From: CBFDBF01 sp050287965
Lineage (GTDB): Bacteria; Pseudomonadota; Gammaproteobacteria; Chromatiales; Chromatiaceae
DNA length: 64,000 nucleotides
NCBI GenBank assembly: GCA_050287965.1
Contig: JBNKCX010000017.1
Location: forward strand, 62,001 to 126,000
Direction of reading: 5' to 3'
Position 1 is the first letter of the stretch. Each line of letters starts with the position of its first letter. A model generated the notes under the pieces. It was not told where the DNA came from. It was given only the letters and a program-made list of their open reading frames with translations, and searched no databases. This document shows positions 51,347 through 59,772 of this stretch, in pieces. The translations under genes and the position numbers were made by a program.

Positions 51347-52957
51347 TCACGCGGGTGATATTTGAGACAACTGTTCCAAAGCGCTATTTGCCTCCTGGTC
51401 GCCGGAATCCATTCTCCTCAACTGTTCCAACGCCTGTCTGCACCTGAAATAGTAACCCCGATCCCAGCCGTGCGTGACCATATAGTCGATCATCGCCTTT
51501 ACTCCCACTAGAGCCAGGGTGCGATTGGCCGGATATTTCTCCACGGTATCATTTAGTCTGTCGATCGCCTGCGCAATCTCTCCCGCCCCCAATAACTCGG
51601 CGCATTCGGTCTGGACCGCATATAACTCCTTGGTGGCGCTTTTTATCAGCTTATCCGCCTCTTCCGGCCGGTCGTGTTCCCGCATCAGTTGCCTGACCTG
51701 TTCGACCAGACGCACATCGTCATGATAATTCCCCAACAATGTTCCCAAAAGCACGTGCGCTGAATCTTGCCTGTCTAATTGATAGCACTCCTCTGCAGCG
51801 ACCAACAATATAGGAGCGGGTATCTCTCCAGGATTCTCGCGGACCAATGACTCCAACTTCTGAAAGCAATGGCCGATATCGTTCTTCTCGCTCAGGTGGC
51901 GTTTGGCAACGGCTTGCTTGCAAACCAGTTTGATCAGCTCGGCCGGATGACCATCAAACCGCCCAACCCCGTCAGCCAGGAGCTGCAACAGCTTGGCGGG
52001 CTGCCCATTATCCTTATATATCTCCGCCAACTGCAGATACTCATCGGACCCCGCGAAACAAGAGGTCTTTCCCCAACGGATAGCAGCCTTAAAAGCTCGT
52101 TCCGCAGTCTCTTCATCGCCATTCTTTAGCGCAAGCAATCCCAGCTTTCTCTGCCGAATCACCGCTTTCGGTGCAAGCGCGACCGCCTGCTGCAGTAATT
52201 GTTGCGCCTGTTCCGTATGCCCCTTTTCCTCTTTAACCCTGACAGCCCAATCATAGGCCTCGAGATAGTGTTGATTCTTCTCGATCAGAGCCGCAAATCT
52301 GCTTTCCGCGCTTTCGAGATCATGTCGATAAAAATCAATTTTACCCAGCCCAAAATTCGCCCAGGGAAACTCGCGGACTCCGAGCAACTCCCGATATATC
52401 ATTTCCGCTTCGTCGTAGTTTCCGATATCGAGGCATAATTCAGCCCGCAATTTTGAAAGATAATGGTTATACTTGAGATCGCCGTTGACCTGCTCCGCGC
52501 AGTATGCAATCGCCCGCTCCTTGTCACCCTGGGACAAGGCCTCATCAATAGGTTGCAACCTCTTTTTTCGTTTCAGGGTGCCGGCCAGGCGGAGCTCGAA
52601 GGCTTCTCGATTAATCGGTTTGACCATATACTCATCCGGCTGGTGCTCCAACGCACCCAGCACCATGGGCATATGGCTTTCCGCGGTAACCATGAAAAAT
52701 GTGCAGGCATGCCCCAGATACCCCAAATGCCGTGCTTCCTCAAGGACCTGCTGACCATCCTTCCCTTCTCCAAGGTGATAGTCGCAGATCACCACATCGA
52801 AGCGATCCTTGGCTAAACATCTCAAGGCCTGCTCGCCGTTGGGGGCCGTTTCAATCTCCGTGGCACCAAAACTGGAGAGTATCCCCTTGAAGGAGACACG
52901 CATCTGTTCGAAATCATCGATGATGAGATAGCGCCCGCTTTTGAATGCATCATCCAT
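51347..52957 (-). CDS. response regulator with C-terminal TPR repeats
   Basis: 536 residues. Receiver domain (about 8-130: LIIDDFEQMRVSFKG, phosphoacceptor in VVICDYHLGEGKDG, lysine in EYMVKPINREAF) followed by about 400 residues of TPR helices (for example NYDEAEMIYRELLG, FGLGKIDFYRHDLESAESRF, GNGD-type turns). Such proteins act through protein-protein contacts rather than DNA binding. The downstream kinase gene, 19 bases away, is the probable partner. No output enzyme is present. Confidence 0.9.
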   Translation of the reverse strand: MDDAFKSGRYLIIDDFEQMRVSFKGILSSFGATEIETAPNGEQALRCLAKDRFDVVICDYHLGEGKDGQQVLEEARHLGYLGHACTFFMVTAESHMPMVLGALEHQPDEYMVKPINREAFELRLAGTLKRKKRLQPIDEALSQGDKERAIAYCAEQVNGDLKYNHYLSKLRAELCLDIGNYDEAEMIYRELLGVREFPWANFGLGKIDFYRHDLESAESRFAALIEKNQHYLEAYDWAVRVKEEKGHTEQAQQLLQQAVALAPKAVIRQRKLGLLALKNGDEETAERAFKAAIRWGKTSCFAGSDEYLQLAEIYKDNGQPAKLLQLLADGVGRFDGHPAELIKLVCKQAVAKRHLSEKNDIGHCFQKLESLVRENPGEIPAPILLVAAEECYQLDRQDSAHVLLGTLLGNYHDDVRLVEQVRQLMREHDRPEEADKLIKSATKELYAVQTECAELLGAGEIAQAIDRLNDTVEKYPANRTLALVGVKAMIDYMVTHGWDRGYYFRCRQALEQLRRMDSGDQEANSALEQLSQISPA

Positions 52958-53106
52958 GAGCTATGGTCCGTACACGTGCCAATCCCCATAAACTTCTTGT
53001 TTTTATTATCATTAATCAAATTTTGGCATAAATATTCGCGTTTTCAAGACAACAAATCCGACACACTTTTTCTTCCCTCACATCCATGGCACCGACAGCC
53101 GACAGT

Positions 53107-53490
53107 TCAGGAAAGCCTTGCCCGCACCCGCTCCAGAATTTCCAGCACCTGACGGGCGAGATCGCTGATTTCCTGCCGGTTCGCCAGCCCCAATACCGCC
53201 ACCGGGTCCATAAAGTCTAGCCGCGTGCATCCGTCCGACTCCTGAACGACGATATTACAAGGCAACAGCGCACCGATTGCGGCATCCACTCCGATTAAGG
53301 ATTTTGCCAGCCCCGGCGCGCAGGCGCCGAGAATCCGGTAAGGCCGGAATGCCTCCTTGAGCTTAGCCATCATGATTGATTGCACATTTATATCGGATAC
53401 GATCCCGAGCCCTTCCTCGGCCAACGCCCCGGTAAGCTGCAGTATCGTCTCGTCTACCGGAAGATTCAGTTCAATAGTGAACGCGTACAT
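53107..53490 (-). CDS. DUF302-family protein
   Basis: 127 residues. YAFTIELNLPVDETILQLTG, a central YRILGACAPGLAKSLIGVDA and a LLPCNIVVQ strand match the DUF302 fold, a small alpha/beta domain of unknown function often found near sulfur or metal-handling genes. The sequence decides the start: AGGAGGT abuts the ATG at 53496, so the ATG at 53490, seven bases from AGGAGG, is the better choice. It lies downstream of the cyd operon but beyond its terminator, so it is probably transcribed separately. Confidence 0.88.
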   Translation of the reverse strand: MYAFTIELNLPVDETILQLTGALAEEGLGIVSDINVQSIMMAKLKEAFRPYRILGACAPGLAKSLIGVDAAIGALLPCNIVVQESDGCTRLDFMDPVAVLGLANRQEISDLARQVLEILERVRARLS

Positions 53491-53551
53491 CGGCATACCT
53501 CCTGTTTTCTATTGAATATATTTTGTCTATTACCACACCAGGTCCCTACAC

Positions 53552-53580
53552 AAAAAAAACGGCCACGGCGAACCGTGGCC
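53552..53580 (-). terminator. Rho-independent terminator of the cyd operon
   Basis: On the minus strand GGCCACGG-TTCG-CCGTGGCC forms a perfect 8-bp stem with a stable tetraloop, followed by G and T8. It lies about 20 bases after the cydX stop codon. Confidence 0.93.
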
Positions 53581-53602
53581 AAACGCTTGGGACACGGTTT
53601 TC

Positions 53603-53716
53603 TTAACTCTGGTCGCTTGCGCTGATTCGTTCCTGCTGCGCTTCAAACCACATGGCATTCAATACCGCCAGCATAATCGCCATCGTCAAACCCAAAACCC
53701 AGGTGAAGTACCACAT
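53603..53716 (-). CDS. cydX: cytochrome bd oxidase small subunit CydX
   Basis: 37 residues beginning MWYFTWVLGLTMAIMLAVLN and then AMWFEAQQE. The MWYFxWxLG start, single membrane helix and NAMWxE motif are the CydX/YbgT signature. CydX packs against CydA and stabilises the heme b595/d site of cytochrome bd. It begins 19 bases after cydB with a GAGGAG ribosome binding site and ends just before the operon terminator. It is easily missed because of its size. Confidence 0.95.
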   Translation of the reverse strand: MWYFTWVLGLTMAIMLAVLNAMWFEAQQERISASDQS

Positions 53717-53735
53717 CGTTAACTCCTCTTCCTCT

Positions 53736-54878
53736 TTAGTAAGCAGAACGGTCGTTTGCTTCCACATATTGCGCCGTCACCTTTCCCGACATCATCTTGT
53801 AACACCAGGCGGTATAGCTGATGACGATCGGAGTAAAGATCACTGCGGCCCAGAACATGACCTCAAGGGTCAGATGGCTGGAGACGCTGTCCCAGACCGT
53901 CAGGCTGCTGCGCGGATCGGAACTTGACGGCATGATGAACGGGAACATCGAAATACCGGCGGTTCCGATAATGCCGAGTTGGGATGCGGCACTACTCCAG
54001 AACGCCATAACCGGGCGACGGTACCAGGCAAAGATCAGCCCGAGAATTCCTCCGGCAAACCCGATCAGCGGAACCAGCATGGTCAACGGCTGCCGGGCGT
54101 AATTATCCAGCCAGGCGCCCACCGCCAGTTCCACCGATTTATCCAGTGGATTGGGCAACGCACCGGCCACCACCTCAGAGGTAATGCGATAACCGGGAAC
54201 TCCGGCCGCCACCCACACACCAGCCAGCGCAAACGCCGCCAACATCAAAACACCGAAGATTAGTGACGCCTTACGAGCCCGTTCAAAGATATCCCCTTCG
54301 GTGCGGATCATGAGAAAGTGCGCGCCATGAAAGGTCAGCATTGCGAGGCTGGTAACGCCGGCCAGTAACGCGAACGGATTCAGCAGCTCAAAGAACCCGC
54401 CGGTATAGACCGGGCGCAGATTGTCCTCGAAATAGAACGGCACACCCAACAGAAGGTTTCCGAAAGCCACGCCGAACACCAGGGCCGGAACGGCGCCGCC
54501 TACAAACAGCCCCCAGTCCCAGCTCTTACGCCACACGGGATTGGCGATTTTACTTCGGTAGTCGAAACCGACGGGGCGGAAAAACAGCGCCCACAGAACC
54601 GCCAGCATGGCCACATAAAATCCGGAAAAAGCGGTGGCATAGACCAGCGGCCAGGCGGCAAAGATGGCACCACCGCCGGTAATGAACCACACCTGGTTGC
54701 CGTCCCAGTGAGGGCCGATGGTATTAATGATGACGCGGCGTTCCACATCGTTGCGCCCTACCCACGGCAACAACGTACCGATACCCATATCGTGGCCGTC
54801 CATGATTGCGAAACCGAGCAGCAATACGCCTACCAGCAACCACCAGATTAGTTTCAGTATTTCATAATCGATTATCAT
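53736..54878 (-). CDS. cydB: cytochrome bd quinol oxidase subunit II
   Basis: 380 residues, the usual CydB length, with about eight or nine membrane helices. The start (MIIDYEILKLIWWLLVGVL, then GFAIMDGHDMGIG) and VERRVIINTIGPHWDGNQVW are strongly conserved family segments. The true start is the ATG at 54878, with GGAGGG at spacing eight; the longer frame up to 54989 runs back into cydA. It is one base from the cydA stop codon, so translation is coupled. Together with CydA it forms the high-affinity, non-pumping oxygen reductase of the inner membrane. Confidence 0.97.
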   Translation of the reverse strand: MIIDYEILKLIWWLLVGVLLLGFAIMDGHDMGIGTLLPWVGRNDVERRVIINTIGPHWDGNQVWFITGGGAIFAAWPLVYATAFSGFYVAMLAVLWALFFRPVGFDYRSKIANPVWRKSWDWGLFVGGAVPALVFGVAFGNLLLGVPFYFEDNLRPVYTGGFFELLNPFALLAGVTSLAMLTFHGAHFLMIRTEGDIFERARKASLIFGVLMLAAFALAGVWVAAGVPGYRITSEVVAGALPNPLDKSVELAVGAWLDNYARQPLTMLVPLIGFAGGILGLIFAWYRRPVMAFWSSAASQLGIIGTAGISMFPFIMPSSSDPRSSLTVWDSVSSHLTLEVMFWAAVIFTPIVISYTAWCYKMMSGKVTAQYVEANDRSAY

Positions 54879-54879
54879 G

Positions 54880-56481
54880 TTATTTACCCTCCGCGGATTG
54901 CAGCGGCGCCGCCATACCGGTAACCGCCACACCGCCCTGTTCACCGTGATAACGTCCCGTACCGAGAGAACCGGGGCCGCGGCGTGCATACTTGAACATC
55001 AGATACAACTCGGTTACGAGCAGCCCGGTGTAAAACAGCGTGAAACCGGCCAGCGAGAAATAGAGGCTTCCGGCGGACAGCGTTGAAGTGGAAAGATCGG
55101 TGGGAAGGATGCCGAAAATACTCCACGGCTGGCGCCCGTATTCCGCAACAAACCAGCCGAGTTCGGAAGCGATCCAGGGCATCGGTATAAACCACAGCGC
55201 CCATCTCAGCAGCCAGCGCTTATTCTGAAAGCTATTCTTAGCTGAGTGGTAAAAGGCCAGACCGAACAGCGTCAGAAGCAGGAACCCGAGCAGCACCATG
55301 AAACGGAAGGTCCAGAACATGGGGGCAACGCCGGGAATGCTGTCACGTGCCGCCTGCCTGATCATCTCCGGCGTAGCCTCGATAACATTCTGGGTATATT
55401 TCTTCAGCAGCAGCCCATACCCAAGATCCTCCTTGGTTTCTTCGAAGGTCTCACGGGCCTCTGTATCATCAGCGTTCTTGCGTAACGCCTCGAGGGCTAT
55501 CACTGCGAATACGCCGCGCCGGATACGGTCCTCCGCCCGTGCTTCCAGCTCATTAATGCCTGGCAACTCTTCGCTGACGGAACGGGTCGCAATCAACCCC
55601 AGCGCATAGGGAATCTTTACTTCCGCATGATTGGTCCGCGCCTCCTCATCAGGAAAACCGAACAGCGTGAATGCCGCCGGCGCCTCTTCCGTCTCCCACA
55701 TCCCTTCCATGGCCGCCAGCTTGGTCTTCTGATGCTCGGTCACGGCGTAACCCGATTCGTCACCGAGCACGATTACTGATAACGCCGATGCCAATCCGAA
55801 GGCCGCGGCGATGCGGAACGAACGCTTGGCAAACTCCACATCCCGACCCTTGAGCAGATACCAGGAACTTATGCCCAAAACGAATACCGAAGCGGTCACA
55901 TAGCCGGCGGATACGGTATGCACGAATTTCGCCTGCGCCGCCGGATTGAACACCAGATCCAGGAAACTCGTCATTTCCATGCGCATCGTGACATAGGAGA
56001 ACTCCGCTCCGACCGGATTCTGCATCCAGCCGTTAGCTATCAGGATCCAGACCGCGGAGAGATTGGAACCGATGGCGGTCAGATAGGTAACCACCAAATG
56101 TTGGCGTTTTGATAACTTGTCCCAGCCAAAAAAGAATAAGCCGATGAAGGTGGACTCCAGGAAAAACGCCATCAACCCCTCAATCGCCAGCGGCGCCCCG
56201 AAGATATCGCCGACATAGTGGGAGTAGTAGGCCCAGTTGGTACCAAACTCGAATTCCATGGTGATGCCGGTGGTTACACCGAGGGCGAAATTGATTCCGA
56301 ACAACTTGCCCCAGAATTTAACCATGTCCTTGTAGATCTCCTTCCCGGTCATCACGTAAGTGGTCTCCATGATGGCCAGGATAAAGGTCAGACCAAGCGT
56401 CAATGGTACGAACAGAAAGTGGTAAAACGCCGTCACCGCAAACTGCAGCCTCGACAAATCAACAACTTCTTGAGTAATCAT
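54880..56481 (-). CDS. cydA: cytochrome bd quinol oxidase subunit I
   Basis: 533 residues. It has the conserved N-terminus LSRLQFAVTAFYHFLFVPLT with the heme b595/d-side histidine, KFVHTVSAGYV with another axial histidine, and GRQPW in SELGWFVAEYGRQPWSIFG at the quinol site. A long Q-loop (about 255-390, including ALRKNADDTEARETFEE) places it in the long-Q-loop (E. coli-type) group. It oxidises quinol and reduces oxygen to water with very high affinity. It is the third gene after a NifX-like gene and cydP, and all are probably transcribed from the sigma-54-type promoter at 57287-57302. Confidence 0.97.
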   Translation of the reverse strand: MITQEVVDLSRLQFAVTAFYHFLFVPLTLGLTFILAIMETTYVMTGKEIYKDMVKFWGKLFGINFALGVTTGITMEFEFGTNWAYYSHYVGDIFGAPLAIEGLMAFFLESTFIGLFFFGWDKLSKRQHLVVTYLTAIGSNLSAVWILIANGWMQNPVGAEFSYVTMRMEMTSFLDLVFNPAAQAKFVHTVSAGYVTASVFVLGISSWYLLKGRDVEFAKRSFRIAAAFGLASALSVIVLGDESGYAVTEHQKTKLAAMEGMWETEEAPAAFTLFGFPDEEARTNHAEVKIPYALGLIATRSVSEELPGINELEARAEDRIRRGVFAVIALEALRKNADDTEARETFEETKEDLGYGLLLKKYTQNVIEATPEMIRQAARDSIPGVAPMFWTFRFMVLLGFLLLTLFGLAFYHSAKNSFQNKRWLLRWALWFIPMPWIASELGWFVAEYGRQPWSIFGILPTDLSTSTLSAGSLYFSLAGFTLFYTGLLVTELYLMFKYARRGPGSLGTGRYHGEQGGVAVTGMAAPLQSAEGK

Positions 56482-56568
56482 GATTAACTTTTTCGCCTCA
56501 TGTTGTAGCTGATAACTCCGGGAGCCCCCGTGTTACGCCCTTCGCGACTGATAGCCCGGGAAAATGAG

Positions 56569-56778
56569 CTATTCAGGATCTCCGGATCCCGGCGTAATCG
56601 TCTCCAGGGAGGAACGCAACACCGCCGCCGTAACCTGTTCCGGGTTCATTCCTGCCGTCATTGAAGGAATTACCGGATCACGATAGAACGCATACCAGAT
56701 CATGCTTAGCGCAATCAGCTTTGCGGCCAGTAATAGCGCGATCTCTCTGGCCAGCGGCCTCTCCCTACGAACAACCAT
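56569..56778 (-). CDS. cydP: cytochrome oxidase putative small subunit CydP
   Basis: 69 residues with one membrane helix (about 14-31, ALLLAAKLIALSMIWYAF) after a basic RRERPLAREI segment, and a polar C-terminal tail. The RPLxREIxLxLxxKLxxL pattern and the position directly upstream of cydA match the small CydP proteins linked to cytochrome bd; their biochemical role is not settled. It lies 35 bases downstream of the NifX-like gene and 87 bases upstream of cydA. Confidence 0.8.
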   Translation of the reverse strand: MVVRRERPLAREIALLLAAKLIALSMIWYAFYRDPVIPSMTAGMNPEQVTAAVLRSSLETITPGSGDPE

Positions 56779-56813
56779 CCACGAATGACCTCAGAGCAGA
56801 TAATCGACCCGCA

Positions 56814-57203
56814 TCAGCACTCTTCGTGACACTGATGGCCGTGATGATGGTGGTGGTGATTACAGGATTGCGGGCCGGGAGGCCGTACTCGATTGCTGCG
56901 AAAATCCACGATCGCCTGGAGGGGATCTGTCTCTCCCGTCACCACCACCTGAACCCCGCGCGAACGGAGACTCTGCACAAAGCCGGCACCCGCGCTACCG
57001 GTAATCAGGACATCCATCTGATCCAAGGGATGGGCGTCCTCCCTTCCCCCGAATTCATGGATAGTCATACCCCGATCCAGATCGATGCGGCCGACCTGGC
57101 TCGGCTCTCCCTCAGAGTTGATTTCATACACGAGAAACCGGCGCGTCTTGCCCGCGTGCGGGGTGACGGTCCGGAAATTCTGACTGGTAACTGCAATCTT
57201 CAT
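56814..57203 (-). CDS. NifX/NifB-type (dinitrogenase Fe-Mo cofactor-binding fold) protein with His/Cys-rich tail
   Basis: 129 residues. MKIAVTSQNFRTVTPHAGKT, the central HPLDQMDVLITGSAGAGFVQ and VVVTGETDPLQAIVDF fit the small domain shared by NifX, NifY and the NifB C-terminus, which binds metal clusters. The tail (about 112-129) contains six consecutive histidines plus further His and Cys (CNHHHHHHGHQCHEEC), so it is likely to bind iron, nickel or zinc. There are no nitrogenase genes nearby; instead it is the first gene of the cyd operon, 73 or so bases from the predicted transcription start. A role in metal or cluster supply or sensing for the oxidase is inferred. Confidence 0.87.
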   Translation of the reverse strand: MKIAVTSQNFRTVTPHAGKTRRFLVYEINSEGEPSQVGRIDLDRGMTIHEFGGREDAHPLDQMDVLITGSAGAGFVQSLRSRGVQVVVTGETDPLQAIVDFRSNRVRPPGPQSCNHHHHHHGHQCHEEC

Positions 57204-57286
57204 GAAAAGGATTCCTCAATGATTAAATGAATCAAACCGGCCTAACTGCCACGAAAGGCATGGTTTATTTTGGTTCATTTAGAAAT

Positions 57287-57302
57287 TGCAGATTACGTGC
57301 CA
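57287..57302 (-). promoter_or_regulatory. sigma-54 (-24/-12) promoter of the NifX-like/cyd operon
   Basis: The minus strand reads TGGCACGTAATCTGCA. GG and GC elements are ten bases apart, matching TGGCACG-N4-YTGCA, the RpoN consensus. Transcription would start about 12 bases further on (near 57276), about 70 bases upstream of the NifX-like start. A sigma-54 activator gene is encoded divergently next to it. Confidence 0.82.
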
Positions 57303-57383
57303 AAATATAATTAACATTAAAATACAATAAGATAGGTAATTTTTCGGCCACTTCGCCGCTTTTCGGCCGCTAACTAAATATGT

Positions 57384-57400
57384 CAAAACTGGCAGTTTTG
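57384..57400. promoter_or_regulatory. palindromic candidate activator site (UAS) for the sigma-54 regulator
   Basis: CAAAACTGGCAGTTTTG is a perfect palindrome of 7-bp arms around GGC. It lies about 80 bases upstream of the -24 element, a normal distance for a sigma-54 enhancer, and just before a TATACT (57406-57411) that may be the -10 of the divergent regulator gene, so it could serve both activation and autoregulation. Two TTTTCGGCC direct repeats at 57341 and 57360 lie between it and the promoter. Confidence 0.6.
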
Positions 57401-57442
57401 CGTTGTATACTGTGTTTTTTGACACCGGTTCGCCATCTGCCT

Positions 57443-58780
57443 ATGTCTTCCTACCCCCCTCAAGCGCTACCCGATATCCTGCAATTGCTCGAGACCCTGC
57501 CGGAACCCAAGGTCCTGGTGGGGCCGGACTACCGAATAGCGGCGGTGAACGAGGCCTATCGGCGCCAATTCGGGGTGGACGACAACGTTCGCGGTCGCTT
57601 CTGCTATGAGGTTTCCCACCACTACGCCACGCCGTGCGATCAGGCAGGGGAGAGCTGCCCCCTCCGTGACTGCCTGCTCTCCGGGGAACCGCGCAGGGTA
57701 CTGCATGTTCATCACACCCCTGCAGGTCCCGAACATGTGGAGGTGGAAATCGCACCGGTAGTGGGGGAAGGGAGCGGTACCTTTTTCCTGGAAACCATGC
57801 GTATCCTGCGGCATGCCAGACTGGATACCAAGGATCGGGAGCTGGTTGGATTCGCCCGCCCCTTTCTGCGTATGCTGGAACTCGCCCGCCGGGTATCGGT
57901 TAAAGACGCCTCGGTGTTGCTGCTGGGCGAATCGGGAACCGGCAAGGAACTGGTGGCGCACGCCATCCACGATATGAGTTCCCATGCGGATGCGCCATTC
58001 GTGGCGGTGGACTGTTCCAGTCTCACGGAAACCCTGTTTGAAAGCGAACTCTTCGGCCATGAACGGGGGGCCTTTACCGGAGCCCTCTCGCGCAAGATCG
58101 GTTTGGTAGAGGCGGCACAAGGCGGTACGCTGTTTCTTGATGAAGTAGGAGACATCCCGCTGCCGTTGCAGGTCAAGCTATTGCGGCTGCTGGAATCGGG
58201 AACCTATCGGCGTGTCGGCGGGGTGGAACCCCTGAGTGCCGACTTCCGGATCATCGCCGCAACCCATCGCGATCTGGATGAGATGGTTCGGAGGGGCACC
58301 TTCCGTCAGGATCTTTACTATCGGATCAACGTATTCCCCATCGCGCTCCCGCCGTTGCGGCAACGCCTGCAGGACCTGCCTCTCCTCATCGAACAATTGC
58401 TGATCCGAATTGAGCCGGGGCGTCCGGTTTCTCTAAGCCGGGAAGCGTTGTCCCTGCTGGCCACCCACGATTTTCCCGGCAACGTGCGGGAACTGCGCAA
58501 TCTGCTGGAACGCGCTCTGGTGCTGGCGGACGGCAATATACTGAAGCCTCATCATTTCCCGGATATTCCGGATATATCCCGATCCTCGAACACGACGGAC
58601 CTCGAGTTCGGGGGCATCGTCCCCCTTGAGCAACTGGAAAAACACTATCTGGAATGGGCGGTCGCCCATTTTCCGGGCGACCGCCAATCACTGGCGGCGA
58701 AACTCGGTGTAAGCGAACGCACCCTCTACCGAAAGCTTCGGGAGTCAACCAGGGATGAGGAGGACGAGAATGTGAAATAG
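57443..58780 (+). CDS. sigma-54-dependent transcriptional activator with Cys-rich PAS sensor domain
   Basis: 445 residues from the ATG at 57443; an ATG at 57380 overlaps the palindrome and is less likely. The PAS domain (about 12-125) has an unusual cysteine cluster: C54 (CYEVSHHYATPC), C65, C72 and C77 (CPLRDC) with H59/H60, suggesting a metal or redox sensor. The AAA+ domain (about 135-370) has Walker A GESGTGKE (162-169), GAFTGA (209-214) and a Walker B-type LFLDEV. A Fis-type helix-turn-helix closes the protein (SLAAKLGVSERTLYRKL). It is divergent from the NifX-cyd operon, which carries a -24/-12 promoter, so the operon is its likely target. Confidence 0.93.
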   Translation: MSSYPPQALPDILQLLETLPEPKVLVGPDYRIAAVNEAYRRQFGVDDNVRGRFCYEVSHHYATPCDQAGESCPLRDCLLSGEPRRVLHVHHTPAGPEHVEVEIAPVVGEGSGTFFLETMRILRHARLDTKDRELVGFARPFLRMLELARRVSVKDASVLLLGESGTGKELVAHAIHDMSSHADAPFVAVDCSSLTETLFESELFGHERGAFTGALSRKIGLVEAAQGGTLFLDEVGDIPLPLQVKLLRLLESGTYRRVGGVEPLSADFRIIAATHRDLDEMVRRGTFRQDLYYRINVFPIALPPLRQRLQDLPLLIEQLLIRIEPGRPVSLSREALSLLATHDFPGNVRELRNLLERALVLADGNILKPHHFPDIPDISRSSNTTDLEFGGIVPLEQLEKHYLEWAVAHFPGDRQSLAAKLGVSERTLYRKLRESTRDEEDENVK

Positions 58781-58815
58781 TCTGTCGGCGAAAACTGCGG
58801 ATCCGGAGCGCCGTC

Positions 58816-59772
58816 TTACTCCTCTACGCAAATCTCCTTTTGGACCACAGCCCGCAGCGTCTTAATAATCAGCAGAAGGATAATAAAAGTTAAAACGGCC
58901 AGCAAAACCATCGCCCCCAGACGAAATCCCACCAGAGCCAGATTCTGATACATCACGAAAGTCGCAACAGTAATTGCCGCCATAGGGAATGAATAGGCCC
59001 ACCAGGAAAGAAAAAACTGCAGTCGGGTGAATTTCCTGATTTGCGCGAACAGCAGAAAGGTGAAAAACAGCCCCGCATAGTAGAGAAGATGCGCGAATGC
59101 ATCTATCTCACCCGCCAACTTGAAGTAGGAAATAAAACCGACCGCGGGAGGCGCGATCAGGATAAAAAAGGTCGGCACCAACTTTGCGGGCAGCGGATTA
59201 TGGAATATGACACGGTAGAAGATGATGGTTAAAAGCACCAGCCAGAACAACAGGCCGACGGCAAAAAAGAACCAGGAAACTTCGATATAACCGTGGGAAA
59301 CACCGGCGATCGGCACCAGAATATTACCCACCACCGGGATAAACCAGGCCGGATTCATATGATGAATCTCGAAGTGTTGATGATTGATCCAGGCACTCAT
59401 CACGTAAAAGGTAAAAAGCAGATGGGCGGCACTGCCCACCCCCCAGAGGATTAACGACAAACCGGGATAATGGCCGAGCGTAACAATCGAAAACAGTATC
59501 AGACTGATCGAGCTGGCCGGGAAAAAATTGAGCTTCACCGGATGATGCAGCTCTCCGAGCACCGTCCCGGGATATCTCGCAATCTTTGTCATATAGATTG
59601 CCGCCAGAAGCAGGTAGAGCCCACCCACCAACCACATCAGCAATGGACTTACGCTGAACGTAAGCGGCAACACCTGTTCCGCTTTTTCCCAGGCGATGGT
59701 CAGCCCGGAAAGCCCCATTGTGGTAGCGAAAAACGAGACAGGGAAATGTTTTAATCTCAATTGGTTACTCAT
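58816..59772 (-). CDS. SLAC1/TDT-family anion channel or transporter
   Basis: 318 residues from the ATG at 59772, with about ten membrane helices. LKHFPVSFFATTMGLSGLTI at the start is the typical N-terminal segment of bacterial TehA/SLAC1 proteins, and FPASSISLILFS and HHMNPAWFIPVVGNILVP are further family segments. Members conduct anions such as chloride or nitrate, or transport dicarboxylates or sulfite. A GTG at 59832 would add 20 residues without family resemblance. It converges with the sigma-54 regulator gene; any functional link is unknown. Confidence 0.88.
   Translation of the reverse strand: MSNQLRLKHFPVSFFATTMGLSGLTIAWEKAEQVLPLTFSVSPLLMWLVGGLYLLLAAIYMTKIARYPGTVLGELHHPVKLNFFPASSISLILFSIVTLGHYPGLSLILWGVGSAAHLLFTFYVMSAWINHQHFEIHHMNPAWFIPVVGNILVPIAGVSHGYIEVSWFFFAVGLLFWLVLLTIIFYRVIFHNPLPAKLVPTFFILIAPPAVGFISYFKLAGEIDAFAHLLYYAGLFFTFLLFAQIRKFTRLQFFLSWWAYSFPMAAITVATFVMYQNLALVGFRLGAMVLLAVLTFIILLLIIKTLRAVVQKEICVEE

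Noticed and set aside
57415..57447. TTGACA-like -35 with TATGTC -10 before the sigma-54 regulator
   Set aside because: The -10 would overlap the start codon; the TATACT at 57406 is the better candidate.
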